In this document: one piece after another, positions 42,986 to 53,326 of the stretch
Layout of the letters: each line of letters starts with the position of its first letter
Position numbering within the stretch: position 1 is the stretch's first letter
Translations under genes and position numbers: made by a program
Notes under the pieces: generated by a model
The model's input: only the letters and a program-made list of their open reading frames with translations
Databases searched by the model: none
What the model was told of the DNA's origin: nothing
Source: Bacteroidaceae bacterium
Lineage (GTDB): Bacteria; Bacteroidota; Bacteroidia; Bacteroidales; Bacteroidaceae
DNA: 64,000 nt
Direction: 5' to 3'
Assembly (NCBI GenBank): GCA_017559845.1
Contig: JAFYQQ010000014.1
Coordinates: forward strand, 1 to 64,000

Positions 42986-43097
42986 TAATAAGAATTGTGT
43001 GGTTTTATAAAGTTTAGTTTATAAAGTTGAGTGTTTTCTATAAAACAGATTTAATAAACCCGGAATTTTTGCAATATTTTCATACTTTTTATCAAAG
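42986..43097. repeat. 112-bp direct repeat, copy R
   Basis: Counterpart of 33111-33222 in the same orientation, 9875 bp away. The -7 element present in copy L is altered here (TCAACTTTA), so this copy looks like a dead promoter region. Confidence 0.9.
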
Positions 43098-43195
43098 GCC
43101 AATAATATTTTATAACAGCGAGCGGAGACCTGGTTGTATTCTGTTTCCGCTCGCTGTTTTTAAATTTAGATGTGCTCGTTGGCTGCTTATTTATC

Positions 43196-43386
43196 TTATT
43201 GCTGTCCGCTAAATAAATCCGCCCACACAAAGTATGAATTTCATTATAAATGGCCGTATTAGTTGTTTTGAGGCACATTCTGTCATTTCACTCCTCCAGA
43301 ATGACTAAGTATACGTCTAGCACATCGGCTGTCTGAGGAATCCCAAGTTACTAAAAGCTACAAATATTTCTAGCGGACACCAATAG
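43196..43386. mobile_element. MITE-like element, variant of the IS4-family ends
   Basis: TTATTGCTGTCCGCTA at the left and TAGCGGACACCAATAG at the right are inverted matches of each other. Both carry the same G-to-C change relative to the IS ends at 19516-20960 (CCGCTA instead of CCGGTA), so this 191-bp element belongs to a sister family. No gene inside. Confidence 0.65.
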
Positions 43387-43459
43387 AGTTTATTATTGGT
43401 TTCGGGTCTTTGATTGCTTTTGTCTATTGTTTCCGGAGGTGTTTTCTTTTCCGAAAAGA

Positions 43460-45382
43460 CTACCAAACATCTTCTCCGCGGTCCAATCCTACAATAAAGG
43501 ACGGCTTGTTGGCAAAGGGCTGCTCTTCTCCTGCGTGGATGGCGCGTAGGCGGCGTGCGGTTTCCATCATGGCTTCCGTCTGTTCGCGATAGGGGATGTT
43601 GGTTACGTCTATCAGACCGCAGTTGTAATTCTCGCCGTCAAAGCGTCCCAAAATGTCCTGGTCGTTCCAAGTGAAATAGGTAACTCCCACAAGTCCGGGG
43701 TGTGTGAACCCTTGTTCCACATAGTAGCGGTAGGCTTGTCCACGGTTGTATTGGCTGGACACCTGATAGAGGGATTGTCCCATTCCGTGGTCGGTGGCGC
43801 CGAAGTGGAATTCGCCGATAATCATGGGCAGTCCGCTCCATTTCAACAGTCTGTCCATCAGTTTAGCATCGGGCTTTACGGCATAACCGTTAAAGCTCAT
43901 CACATCAAAATATTTGGCGCAGATGGCGGCCAGACGTTCAGTTACGGCATAGGCGTTTCCGAAACGGTAGCCAAGGTTCATGTGGTTGGGGTCAATGCGT
44001 TGTTGCACTTCTTTGATGGCGGTGAGGTACAAATCGAACGTTTCATAGACAAAGTCCACACGGCTTTCTCTGCTGTCTCCGTGCTTGGCAATGTGGGCCT
44101 GCAAGGCCTTTTTCATGGCGCGGTCGCGTCCGCTAAGCAGTGTTGTGCACAAACGGTCTTCCGCACCGACCCAAGTGGGTTCGTTTCCTACAAAATAACC
44201 GATGAGCCAGGGATTGTCGCGATAGCCTTCCATTAGTGGTCTGAGCGATGCTTCCAAGCGTTGTTTGAAATCTGGCTCATAGGGGTCACCAATGCCAAAC
44301 AGACTGCCGTCAACTCCAGCGGGATGCATGGTGCATGTGAATGCCTTTCGGTTGCTCTTTTCCATCCGTCTGTCGCTCCAGTTTCCGATGGTATTTACGC
44401 CCCATTTGTCCATACGCTTGATGGTAAGGTCAATGGAGGGCTGTTCAAAGTCGGGACCGAAGCGGCGTTCCAGATTCCATGTGGAATAATCGGCTGTCCG
44501 GTTTCCGCGTCTGTCTGTATATATGAACTTTTGCGGTGGGAGCTGTTCCAACATATTTGTACGTTTGTCCAGATCCTTGACATTTCCACCTCCTGCAGGC
44601 GAGATGCAGCATACGCCAACACTGAGGAAACGATATCCATCCGGATCTACAAGCCACCAGCGGCCATCTTTCAATTCTTTGTGGAAGAAACCGGTAGCCT
44701 TGGTCTTTTGAGACAGGTAGCCACCGTAGCGGGAGTAGCCGTAGAGGTTCTCGGCGGAAACTTCTTCCTCTTCCTCGGATTTCCATATTTTCTTCAGTTC
44801 CTTGAGGTTGTGTGCCTTGCCCGGCCAATCTATAAGATTGCTTTGTCCCAGTTCGTCAATGGCCGGTTTCTTGCCGAAGTAAAGGTCTCCGGGATCTTCG
44901 CTAAAGAGTTCAATGTTGCGGACTTCCACCCATGCGTCTTTGAGTGGCCTGTTTTGTCTGATACCGATGGAATCAACACCAATCATAGGGCCAGTGGTGC
45001 CTCCGAGATTGATCCATCCCGTTTGGCGGGGCTTGTTGTACATGCTGGCCATATCGTGTGAACTGGCGGGCGGTTGCGATAGGTAGATGAGAGGAATGAC
45101 CAGTCGGTTCCATTGTCCGGGGACGTATGAGTAGAGCATCAGTTCGTTATATCCCTTATCGGTGGTAAAGCCAAGCAGGAAGCGCTGTGTGGTGGAAGCG
45201 CGGAGTTCCACACCTACATATTTATAATTGCTCCAGTCTTCGGGAAGTTGCGCATTGATATCCTTGATGGCGACTTTAGCACCGGATTTGGTGCGTTGGC
45301 TGTCGAACTGAATCTTGAACACCTTGGCTTGCAACAGTAAAGGGACTAATCCTAATAAAGCGATGAAACTGATTCTTCTCAT
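43460..45382 (-). CDS. Clan GH-A glycoside hydrolase, GH50/agarase-like
   Basis: 640 residues with a signal peptide (MRRISFIALLGLVPLLLQA). A beta-sandwich carbohydrate-binding-like region (to about residue 180) is followed by a TIM barrel opening with DGRWWLVDPDGYRFLSVGV, the phrase typical of agarase-like GH50 proteins. Likely catalytic acids are E401 in GYFVGNEPTW and E524 in IIGEFHFGA, the strand-4 and strand-7 positions of clan GH-A. Gut Bacteroidales carry such enzymes without necessarily using agar, so a beta-galactan or related substrate is only a guess. It stands at the end of the porZ-side gene string. Confidence 0.75.
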   Translation of the reverse strand: MRRISFIALLGLVPLLLQAKVFKIQFDSQRTKSGAKVAIKDINAQLPEDWSNYKYVGVELRASTTQRFLLGFTTDKGYNELMLYSYVPGQWNRLVIPLIYLSQPPASSHDMASMYNKPRQTGWINLGGTTGPMIGVDSIGIRQNRPLKDAWVEVRNIELFSEDPGDLYFGKKPAIDELGQSNLIDWPGKAHNLKELKKIWKSEEEEEVSAENLYGYSRYGGYLSQKTKATGFFHKELKDGRWWLVDPDGYRFLSVGVCCISPAGGGNVKDLDKRTNMLEQLPPQKFIYTDRRGNRTADYSTWNLERRFGPDFEQPSIDLTIKRMDKWGVNTIGNWSDRRMEKSNRKAFTCTMHPAGVDGSLFGIGDPYEPDFKQRLEASLRPLMEGYRDNPWLIGYFVGNEPTWVGAEDRLCTTLLSGRDRAMKKALQAHIAKHGDSRESRVDFVYETFDLYLTAIKEVQQRIDPNHMNLGYRFGNAYAVTERLAAICAKYFDVMSFNGYAVKPDAKLMDRLLKWSGLPMIIGEFHFGATDHGMGQSLYQVSSQYNRGQAYRYYVEQGFTHPGLVGVTYFTWNDQDILGRFDGENYNCGLIDVTNIPYREQTEAMMETARRLRAIHAGEEQPFANKPSFIVGLDRGEDVW

Positions 45383-45425
45383 ATACGTAGTATTTAGATG
45401 ATTAATGTAAATTTGTGTGGTGCTT

Positions 45426-47735
45426 TCAACGAATGATGACTATTCGAGCAACAATCGCTTTTTTGCCTTCTGCATTGTTGGCTACGATGTGGTAGACACC
45501 GCTTGCCACTCTCCTGCCCTTTTGTGTCCGTCCGTCCCACGTAAAGGTTCCTCCGGCGGAAACTCCGCTCCATACCAGCTGGCCGGTACTGCTCAGGATT
45601 TTCACTTCCGCGTCCATTGACAGCCCGCGTACGGCTATGGTACCGTTGTAATCTGGTTTTACAGGGTTTGGATAAACCAGAATATCATCGGCATCCATCT
45701 CTTCTGCGGCTTCTGTGGCGTCGGCGGTATAACTGCATAATCCCATGTCTGTACCTATCATTACCACACCGGTGGTGGGATGAACGGCCACACATTGGAT
45801 GGTGTTGCTAATAAGTGGTGAGTCTGATGTGGTAAAATGATGCAGCATCTCTGTGCCGTCGGCGCTGATAAGGTAAAGCCCGTCTGTGTGTGTGCCGATC
45901 CATTTGCGGTTGGCTCCGTCAACGGTGATGCAGGATATGGCCACTCCGTTCAGCAAGTAATCTGCCAGTCCGCTACCGTCGTTACGGGAAATCTTAATTT
46001 GTTCAAAGCGGAAATCGTTGTCAAAATAACGCGTGGCATCTTCAATGACGAATACGCCGAGGTTGGTTCCGCACCAAATCCTACCGTCCAAATCCTCTGT
46101 CATGCAGTAGAATTCATCCGGGGAATAGGATGTGCCGTCTTGATTGATGATGGTGGAGCGCAGAATGTGGCGGTCGTCACGTTGTGTGTCCAATGTGCCG
46201 GAGGTGTCAAAGCCGAAGAAACCACGTCTTTCCATGCGACGGCTGTTCAGGAACATCAGCCCGCTGCTATGCATCAGATAATCGTCGCAGAGCGAAACGC
46301 TGTCAATCTCGTCGTAATGGAGCGAGGTCCATTTGCCGTCTGCCTTGAGAATGCGGATGATGTTGTGGGTTTCGCTGCATAGCATCCACAGGTTTCCGTC
46401 CATGTCATATTGAATTCCAGCACACGACACATAGTTGTAATAATTGTCCGAATTGGGGAGAATGCTTCGCAGGGGGCTGTTGTCGCTATTGTAAAACTTG
46501 ACAAACTTTCCATCCCGGTACTCGCACAGACCGTTGCGGTGCAGTGCCGCAAAATGGTGTGTTTGGTCTTGTGGATCCTGTACCAAAGCAGTGGTGTTTG
46601 CCAGGCGGAGGTTCGGGTATTGCTTGGTAATTTCCTTTAGAGGCATTTCCTGGAAATTGGTCCATTCGCCTTCTTTCAAAAGCATGGCTGTGGGGGCGTT
46701 GTAGATGGCGTCAACGGTATTGATTCCACCCGCTACCAAAAGGTTATTGCCAACCCATTGCATGCGGTAAGACAAGTCGCGCTTGGGACTGTTGGGTTGA
46801 ATTGGACCGGCTTTGTGTGTCAATGTCGTACTTTGGATGGTATAGCAATGCAGTCCTTCATCGCCTTGACTTACCCAGAAAGAACCGTTCTGGTAACTGA
46901 CATCGTGCCAGTTGTTCTGTTGTTTGATGGTGGTTATCTGCTTTTGTGCGGTACACAGGCAGATTGCTCCTTCCGATGCCCATATCAGATAGTCGCCACA
47001 ATTGCGAAGGAAGCGTGCCAGTTCCTGGCTGACCACGGAATGCTTGCCAGTGGTTGGGTTGATGGAGTACACTTTTTGGTAGGCTTGTCCCCAGAGCATG
47101 CCATCAAAGTGTGTAAGATTGGCAAAATTGCTTGTGGAGATGGCTTTCCAATTGTCTTTTTGAACCTTGTTCTTGTCCAAGGGACAGGTGTATATACCCT
47201 TAGTAGTACCCAGGTAAACATTGTTTTCCAGCAAGACCAGGTTTCGGGTGTTGAGCCCCAAGTTGTATGTGTTGCGCAGGACTTTTTCCTTCAAATCCAA
47301 TTCAATGTAACCAAATCCGGTACACAGATAGGCCATATGTCCTTCTGTATGGACGGAATTGACATCTTTGTTGGCAATGGCCTTTTCTTTCAGGTCGGGC
47401 AAGTAATGAATGCTGCCGTCATCGTTCAACAAGTCAATGCCACCGTCGGTGTACACCAATACCAGCGTATGGGTCTGCTTGTTGTAATTCATGCAGGCGA
47501 TATGCACTCCGTTGAGATGTTCCAGGCAGTTGAAGGTTCTTACGCTTGTATCTTCTGTATCATAGGTCAGAAGGTTGTTTCCGCAAAGGGAATACACCAT
47601 ATTTCCTGCCATCATGTTTTGGGTGGCATTCCAATAGGATGGGTATACGTTCCATTTGCCAATCTCTTGGGCGGAAGAATGCCAGGCGAAAAGCAAAACC
47701 AGAATCGTAAGGATGTATTTGCGGAGGACAGACAT
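45426..47735 (-). CDS. porZ: PorZ-like type IX secretion system protein
   Basis: 769 residues with a signal peptide (MSVLRKYILTILVLLFAWHSSA). Two beta-propeller domains follow (IGKWNVYPSYWNATQNMMAG at the start; later GRIWCGTNLGVFVIED and RKWIGTHTDGLYLIS repeats). The C-terminal about 85 residues (DILVYPNPVKPDYNGTIAVR to KKAIVARIVIIR) form a type IX sorting domain. Size, double propeller and tail match PorZ, the surface protein that feeds A-LPS to the PorU sortase complex. Two-component-type periplasmic propellers share parts of this pattern, but no membrane segment or kinase domain follows. Confidence 0.82.
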   Translation of the reverse strand: MSVLRKYILTILVLLFAWHSSAQEIGKWNVYPSYWNATQNMMAGNMVYSLCGNNLLTYDTEDTSVRTFNCLEHLNGVHIACMNYNKQTHTLVLVYTDGGIDLLNDDGSIHYLPDLKEKAIANKDVNSVHTEGHMAYLCTGFGYIELDLKEKVLRNTYNLGLNTRNLVLLENNVYLGTTKGIYTCPLDKNKVQKDNWKAISTSNFANLTHFDGMLWGQAYQKVYSINPTTGKHSVVSQELARFLRNCGDYLIWASEGAICLCTAQKQITTIKQQNNWHDVSYQNGSFWVSQGDEGLHCYTIQSTTLTHKAGPIQPNSPKRDLSYRMQWVGNNLLVAGGINTVDAIYNAPTAMLLKEGEWTNFQEMPLKEITKQYPNLRLANTTALVQDPQDQTHHFAALHRNGLCEYRDGKFVKFYNSDNSPLRSILPNSDNYYNYVSCAGIQYDMDGNLWMLCSETHNIIRILKADGKWTSLHYDEIDSVSLCDDYLMHSSGLMFLNSRRMERRGFFGFDTSGTLDTQRDDRHILRSTIINQDGTSYSPDEFYCMTEDLDGRIWCGTNLGVFVIEDATRYFDNDFRFEQIKISRNDGSGLADYLLNGVAISCITVDGANRKWIGTHTDGLYLISADGTEMLHHFTTSDSPLISNTIQCVAVHPTTGVVMIGTDMGLCSYTADATEAAEEMDADDILVYPNPVKPDYNGTIAVRGLSMDAEVKILSSTGQLVWSGVSAGGTFTWDGRTQKGRRVASGVYHIVANNAEGKKAIVARIVIIR

Positions 47736-47763
47736 GACGTTTCTACTTTTTAGTTGGAATGTG

Positions 47764-48378
47764 TCATTTGTATATATATTCTTTTTTCAGCCACGCAATC
47801 AGTTTTTCAACGGCACGTCCGCGATGGCTTATTTGGTTCTTCTCTTCGGCAGACATTTCTGCAAAGGAAATGCCTTTTCCCTCGGGAGAGAAGATGGGGT
47901 CGTAGCCGAATCCCTCCTGTCCTGATTTTTCGGTAAGGATTTCACCTTCTACAATGCCTTCAAAGATATATTCTTTCCCCTCACACACCAATGCGATAAC
48001 GGTTCTGAAGCGCGCTTTTCTGTTTACCTTTCCTTGCAGCTTGTCCAGCAAGCATTGCATATTGGCATCAGCGTCGTGGCTGTTGCCATAGCCGTTCATC
48101 TGTCCGAATCTTGCGGTAAAGACGCCTGGCTGACCGTTCAGGGCTTCTACTTCCAGACCTGTGTCATCGGCAAAACAGTCCACACCGTAGTGACTATACA
48201 TATAGCGTGCTTTCAGAAGGGCGTTTCCCTCAAGTGTATCGGCTGTTTCTGGGATGTCGTCGTAACAACCCACTTCTTCCAGCCCTTTGATAAGAATATC
48301 TTTGTAGTCCAGAATTTGGCGCACTTCCTTGAGCTTGTGCTCGTTATTGGTGGCCATTATCAGTAGTTTTCGTGTCAT
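47764..48378 (-). CDS. rdgB: Non-canonical purine NTP pyrophosphatase (RdgB/HAM1)
   Basis: 204 residues. The N-terminal [16 protein letters not shown], central [23 protein letters not shown], and C-terminal [14 protein letters not shown] ... [10 protein letters not shown] motifs are those of the ITPase family that hydrolyses dITP and XTP to keep them out of DNA. It sits 8 bp after the second YitT gene and 28 bp before porZ, in one leftward gene string starting at leuS. Confidence 0.95.
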   Translation of the reverse strand: MTRKLLIMATNNEHKLKEVRQILDYKDILIKGLEEVGCYDDIPETADTLEGNALLKARYMYSHYGVDCFADDTGLEVEALNGQPGVFTARFGQMNGYGNSHDADANMQCLLDKLQGKVNRKARFRTVIALVCEGKEYIFEGIVEGEILTEKSGQEGFGYDPIFSPEGKGISFAEMSAEEKNQISHRGRAVEKLIAWLKKEYIYK

Positions 48379-48386
48379 ACCTTAAC

Positions 48387-49274
48387 TTATTTTTTCAGTT
48401 TGTCAAAACCTTCTCCAAACACGCCTTCTACGTTGCACATTGAAACGAATGCCTTGTGGTCAAGGGCATGAATGAGGTCGAACAGCTGTCTGCTTTCGTG
48501 TTTCTTGGCCATGATGAGCAGTACGCGGCGTTGTTCCTTGCTGTACCAGCCTTCGCCATAGAGGATGGTGACGCCACGTTCCATCTTGATTCCCACTTCG
48601 TTGGCAATGTAGTCGCACTTGTCCGAAATGATGATGAACTGTACGCTTTGTCTTGCTCCGTTTATGGTGAAATCCAGAATGTTCATGGAAACAATCATGG
48701 CCAGATAACCGATTACGAGTGTTTCCACATCATGAAAAAGGAAATAGCTGCAACTGATGATTACAATGTCCGCATAAAGCAATACGCGTCCCAGACTGAT
48801 GTCCTTATACTTGTTGACGCAAGAGGCTATGATGTCCGTTCCGCCTGTGCTTCCACCCGCAAGAAAGACGATGGCCAGTCCCAGTCCTTCCAGACAGCCT
48901 CCAATTACGCAGGCCATGAACTTCTGGTCTCCAATACATTTATATAAAGTGCCGTCATCCAGTGTGATGAACTCCTGTATGAACCCGATGAAGAAACTGG
49001 CCAATACGGTGGCGATGATTGTTCGGGAAAAATAACTGAATCCCATTATGCGCAGCGCCAGGATAAGCAGTATGCAGTTTATCAGCAGATAACTGTACTG
49101 AGCCTGGAAACCGGTTGCATAAAAGATGAGGGCAGATATACCTCCCACACCACCACAGGTAATCTGATAGGGTAACAAGAAGCAAGTATATCCGATAGTG
49201 TAAATAATCAGACCCACAACAATCTTGATGTATGAGTTGGACAAATCCCAGATTTTTTGCTTAATGTTTCCCAT
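48387..49274 (-). CDS. YitT family membrane protein (second of tandem pair)
   Basis: 295 residues: five to six membrane segments in the first two thirds (IVVGLIIYTIGYTCFLLPYQ, GLAIVFLAGGSTGGTDIIA, ADIVIISCSYFLF) and a soluble C-terminal DUF2179 domain (GVTILYGEGWYSKEQRRVLL ... VSMCNVEGVFGEGFDKLKK). Function of the family is unknown. It is a clear paralogue of the gene at 49327-50220, sharing the LAGGSTGGTDI motif and the final xRVEGVxGxGF block. Both lie between leuS and rdgB. Confidence 0.92.
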   Translation of the reverse strand: MGNIKQKIWDLSNSYIKIVVGLIIYTIGYTCFLLPYQITCGGVGGISALIFYATGFQAQYSYLLINCILLILALRIMGFSYFSRTIIATVLASFFIGFIQEFITLDDGTLYKCIGDQKFMACVIGGCLEGLGLAIVFLAGGSTGGTDIIASCVNKYKDISLGRVLLYADIVIISCSYFLFHDVETLVIGYLAMIVSMNILDFTINGARQSVQFIIISDKCDYIANEVGIKMERGVTILYGEGWYSKEQRRVLLIMAKKHESRQLFDLIHALDHKAFVSMCNVEGVFGEGFDKLKK

Positions 49275-49326
49275 TTTATTTTTTTACTTTGATTTAAAAA
49301 CTAATGATTATGATATCTGTGTGATG

Positions 49327-50220
49327 CTACGCCCTGATTGGACTGAATCCGTTGCCATACACGCCCTCTACCCTACTCTGCGAAACAAATGCGGCGGGGT
49401 CTACCTCGTGAATGAGCCTTAGTATATGTACGGCCTCGCGTTTGTGTACAATGGTGATCAGTATCTTTACCTCTTGATGGCTGTAATAGCCTTCGCCGTT
49501 GATTACTGTGACAGAGTGTGTTGTTTCGGTTATGATACGTTCGCTGATGGCTTCGTGCATACGCGTAAAGATGATGAACTGGACGTCTTGTCGGGTACTG
49601 TTCACCACCATGTCAAGTGTATAGGTGTAGATGGCAAGCGCCACATAACCGAACACCACCATGCGCCAGTCGTTGAAAATGAAGAGACAGGACCCAATTA
49701 TGAAAAAGTCCATAAAGAGGATCATGCGCCCCAGCGATATGTTCTTGTACTTGTTCACCACTGCCGCCACAATGTCCGTTCCGCCGGTACTTCCACCGGC
49801 CAGGAATACAATTCCGATGCCAATACCGTTCATGATGGCGCCAATTACGCAGGCCATGGTGTCCTGTCCTTCGCCCAGAATCTGGATAAGGTTGCCACCG
49901 TCGTCCGTCATGAGTTGCCGCCCCAGTTCCAAATAGGAGGACAAGGCAAATACGGCATAGGCCGTCTTTAGCGTGAACTTCCAGCCTAACTGTTTCAGGG
50001 CCATGATAAGCAGAACGGCATTGGCCATGAAGAGCGAGTAGCTCATGGGGAAAGACGTTACATAATATATAATGGCACACACACCGGTAAGCGCACCAGT
50101 GGTGATGTGGTAGGGCAACATGAATGCTGCCCATCCCAGCGCATAAAGTGCCAAGCCCAGGTTGATGACAAGGAAATCCTTTGTGAATTCCCAAATGCGT
50201 ATTTTGGAAATCTGTGGCAT
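49327..50220 (-). CDS. YitT family membrane protein (first of tandem pair)
   Basis: 297 residues with the same layout as its neighbour: membrane segments from about residue 18 (INLGLALYALGWAAFMLPYH), GIVFLAGGSTGGTDIVAAVV, and a DUF2179 soluble C-terminus (HSVTVINGEGYYSHQEVKIL ... VSQSRVEGVYGNGFSPI). It follows leuS by 34 bp and is probably co-transcribed. Role unknown; transport is often proposed but not shown. Confidence 0.92.
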   Translation of the reverse strand: MPQISKIRIWEFTKDFLVINLGLALYALGWAAFMLPYHITTGALTGVCAIIYYVTSFPMSYSLFMANAVLLIMALKQLGWKFTLKTAYAVFALSSYLELGRQLMTDDGGNLIQILGEGQDTMACVIGAIMNGIGIGIVFLAGGSTGGTDIVAAVVNKYKNISLGRMILFMDFFIIGSCLFIFNDWRMVVFGYVALAIYTYTLDMVVNSTRQDVQFIIFTRMHEAISERIITETTHSVTVINGEGYYSHQEVKILITIVHKREAVHILRLIHEVDPAAFVSQSRVEGVYGNGFSPIRA

Positions 50221-50254
50221 TTGATAGGGGTATTATCGTTTTCTTTCTTTTTGT

Positions 50255-53104
50255 TTATTCGGGCTTCACAACCAGGTTGATGATTCTTCCCGGCACTACA
50301 ATTTGCTTCACCACCTGCATGCCCTTGAGGAACTTGGCTGCTTCGGGGGCATTCATTGCGGCTTCAATCATGCTTTCTTTTGAAGCGTCTGCGGGGAATT
50401 CCATGGTGAATCGAACCTTTCCGTTGAACTGGATGGGCATCTTCACCTTGTCTTCCACCAGATAGTCTTCGTTCAGTTCGGGCCATTGTGCATCGCAGAC
50501 CGATGTGGTCTTGCCCAGCGCCTCCCACAACTCTTCGGCAATGTGGGGGCAGAAGGGAGCAATCAGCACCGCCATCTGTTCCAGGATGGCGCGGCTGCAG
50601 CATTTTTGCTGGCCCAGTTCTGTGGTGGCCACCATGAAGGCGGAGATGCTGGTGTTGTATGAGAACGACTCAATGTCTGCGCTCACCTTCTTGATGAGTT
50701 TGTGCAGGCTCTTCAGGTTCTCCGCAGTAGGCTCGCTGTCGTTTGCCGTGAACTGTCCTTCCTTGTCCCAGTACAATGCCCAGAATTTCTTCAGGAAGCG
50801 GTGGCAACCGTCAATACCGTTGGTGTCCCAGGGCTTTGATTGTTCCACAGGACCCAGGAACATTTCATACAGGCGCAGTGTGTCCGCTCCGTACTTTTCC
50901 ACAATCATGTCGGGATTCACCACGTTGAACATGCTCTTGGACATCTTCTCCACAGCCCATCCGCAAATGTATTTGCCGTCTTCCAGAATGAATTCCGCTG
51001 TCTCGTATTCGGGGCGCCATGCCTTGAAGGCGTCGGTGTCCAGCACATCGTTCTTCACAATGTTCACATCCACATGAATGGGTGTGGTGTTATATTGTTC
51101 CTTCAGGCCCAGTGACACAAAGGTGTTGGTGTCCTTTATGCGGTAAACGAAGTTGCTTCGTCCCTGAATCATTCCCTGGTTTATCAGTTTCTGGAAGGGT
51201 TCTTCCTTGCTGCTAATGCCCAGGTCAAAGAGGAACTTGTTCCAGAACCTTGAGTAGATGAGGTGGCCTGTGGCGTGTTCGCTTCCGCCTACATACAGGT
51301 CTACGTTCTGCCAGTACTGGGCGTTGTTCTCGCTAACCAGAGCCTCACCGTTCTTGGGGTCCATGTAGCGCAGATAGTATGCGCTGGAGCCGGCAAATCC
51401 GGGCATAGTGAAAAGTTCTATGGGGAACACGGTCTTCTCGTCAATGAGCGCCTTGTCCACAATCTTGCGGTTCGCTTCGTCCCAAGCCCAAAGCTGTGCG
51501 TTGCCCAAAGGAGGCTCGCCGCTTTCTGTGGGCAGGAAGTTTTCCACCTGTGGCAGTTCCACGGGCAGGCACTCTTCGGGAATCATGCAGGGAACCCCCT
51601 GCTTGTAATATACGGGGAAGGGCTCACCCCAGTAGCGCTGGCGTGAGAAGATGGCGTCGCGCAGGCGGAAGTTCACCTTTACGCGGCCCAGTCCGTTCTC
51701 GCTAACAAATTTCTTAGTTGCCGCAATGGCCTCCTTCACGCTCAGTCCGTTCAGACAGAATCCCTTGAACGAGGTCTTGCCCTCCATGGGAGAGTTCATC
51801 ACCGTGCCTTCCTTGGCGTCATAGCTTTCTTCGCTAACGTCCGCACCTTCTACCAGGGGGATGATGGGCAGATTGAAGTGGCGTGCGAAGGCATAGTCGC
51901 GGGAGTCGTGTGCGGGAACCGCCATGATGGCGCCTGTTCCGTAGCCAGAGAGCACGTATTCTGCTATGTAGATGGGACATTTGTCGCCGGTGATGGGATT
52001 GATGCCATATGCGCCGGAGAACACACCCGTTACGGTGTGGTCAATCATACGCTCGCGTTCGGTGCGGCTCTTCACATAGGCCAGGTATTTGTCCACCTCT
52101 TCCTTCTGCTCGGCGGTGGTCAGCTTGGCCACCAGCTCGCTCTCGGGAGCCAGAACAAAGAAGGTTACGCCGAACATGGTGTCGGCACGGGTGGTGAAGA
52201 TGGTGAAGTCCACATCACTGTCGGCCACCTTTATCTGTACCTCAGCACCCTCGCTGCGGCCAATCCAGTTCTTCTGTGTTTCCTTGATGCTGTCGCTCCA
52301 TTCAATGGTCTGCAAACCATCCAACAGGCGCTGGGCGTATGCGCTCACACGCAGACACCATTGGCGCATCTTCTTCTGCTCCACGGGATATCCGCCGCGC
52401 TCGCTTACACCGTCAATAACCTCGTCGTTGGCCAGCACGGTTCCCAGTTTGGGACACCAGTTCACCATTGTTTCGCCCAGGAAGGCAATGCGGTAGTTCA
52501 TCAAGGTCTGGCTCTTTTCCTTTTCGTCCATTGCCTTCCACTCTTCGGCACTGAAGGTCAGTTCCTCTCCGCAGGCGGCGGTCAGTCCCTCCGTACCCTT
52601 TTCTTCAAAGTGGGCAATGAGCTGTTCAATGGGCTGAGCCTTTCCGGCTGCGGTGCAGAAGTATGAGCCGAACATCTTCTGGAACGCCCATTGTGTCCAT
52701 TTGTAATAACCAGGGTCGCAGGTGCGCACCTCGCGGCTCCAGTCAAAGCAGAAGCCAATCTTGTCCAGCTGCTCGCGGTAGCGGTCAATGTTGGCGTATG
52801 TGGTCTTTTCGGGATGCTGTCCGGTCTGTATGGCGTATTGCTCTGCGGGCAGTCCGTAAGAGTCGTATCCCATTGGGTTCAGCACGTTGAATCCGCTAAG
52901 GCGTTTGTAACGTGCGTATATATCGCTTGCGATGTAGCCCAACGGGTGTCCTACGTGCAGACCGGCGCCGCTGGGATAGGGGAACATGTTCAGCACATAG
53001 AACTTTTTGCGTGTGGGGTCTTCGCTTACTTCATAAGTATGCCACTTGGTCCACTGTTCGTGCCATTTTTTCTCAATCTCTTGAAAATTATATTCTTTTG
53101 CCAT
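50255..53104 (-). CDS. leuS: Leucyl-tRNA synthetase
   Basis: 949 residues, bacterial type. The class I HIGH motif is HVGH (residues 50-53) in [13 protein letters not shown]; the KMSKS loop is [12 protein letters not shown]; the editing (CP1) domain includes [12 protein letters not shown] and [16 protein letters not shown]. The tRNA anticodon-binding and C-terminal domains are present to the end. It charges tRNA-Leu in the cytoplasm. It heads the leftward string leuS-yitT-yitT-rdgB-porZ. On the minus strand a -7 box TATCTTTG lies about 35 bp upstream of the start. Confidence 0.97.
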   Translation of the reverse strand: MAKEYNFQEIEKKWHEQWTKWHTYEVSEDPTRKKFYVLNMFPYPSGAGLHVGHPLGYIASDIYARYKRLSGFNVLNPMGYDSYGLPAEQYAIQTGQHPEKTTYANIDRYREQLDKIGFCFDWSREVRTCDPGYYKWTQWAFQKMFGSYFCTAAGKAQPIEQLIAHFEEKGTEGLTAACGEELTFSAEEWKAMDEKEKSQTLMNYRIAFLGETMVNWCPKLGTVLANDEVIDGVSERGGYPVEQKKMRQWCLRVSAYAQRLLDGLQTIEWSDSIKETQKNWIGRSEGAEVQIKVADSDVDFTIFTTRADTMFGVTFFVLAPESELVAKLTTAEQKEEVDKYLAYVKSRTERERMIDHTVTGVFSGAYGINPITGDKCPIYIAEYVLSGYGTGAIMAVPAHDSRDYAFARHFNLPIIPLVEGADVSEESYDAKEGTVMNSPMEGKTSFKGFCLNGLSVKEAIAATKKFVSENGLGRVKVNFRLRDAIFSRQRYWGEPFPVYYKQGVPCMIPEECLPVELPQVENFLPTESGEPPLGNAQLWAWDEANRKIVDKALIDEKTVFPIELFTMPGFAGSSAYYLRYMDPKNGEALVSENNAQYWQNVDLYVGGSEHATGHLIYSRFWNKFLFDLGISSKEEPFQKLINQGMIQGRSNFVYRIKDTNTFVSLGLKEQYNTTPIHVDVNIVKNDVLDTDAFKAWRPEYETAEFILEDGKYICGWAVEKMSKSMFNVVNPDMIVEKYGADTLRLYEMFLGPVEQSKPWDTNGIDGCHRFLKKFWALYWDKEGQFTANDSEPTAENLKSLHKLIKKVSADIESFSYNTSISAFMVATTELGQQKCCSRAILEQMAVLIAPFCPHIAEELWEALGKTTSVCDAQWPELNEDYLVEDKVKMPIQFNGKVRFTMEFPADASKESMIEAAMNAPEAAKFLKGMQVVKQIVVPGRIINLVVKPE

Positions 53105-53253
53105 TTTATGGATATTTTATATTCAATTTGGCTACAAAGATAATGAATTTCAAGTAATCAGATGCTCATAGCGCAAAGTTTTTTGAACGGAAAAGGAAAA
53201 AGGCGGCAAAAGAGAATGGTTTCAACGGTGAAACTTTATGAACAGTATCGTTT

Positions 53254-53281
53254 TTGGTGTCATTTATTTTCCGTACCTTTG
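53254..53281 (+). promoter_or_regulatory. Promoter of mutS
   Basis: TTG (53254-53256), 17 bp, then TACCTTTG (53274-53281), a perfect -7 element, 45 bp before the mutS start. Confidence 0.6.
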
Positions 53282-53326
53282 CTCGTAAATCGGCAGTTAT
53301 AATAAAAATATACAAGAAATATAGAT

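Noticed and set aside
45426..47735. Hybrid two-component sensor (propeller type)
   Set aside because: The protein has no membrane helix after the propellers and no kinase or receiver domain; it ends in a type IX sorting tail.
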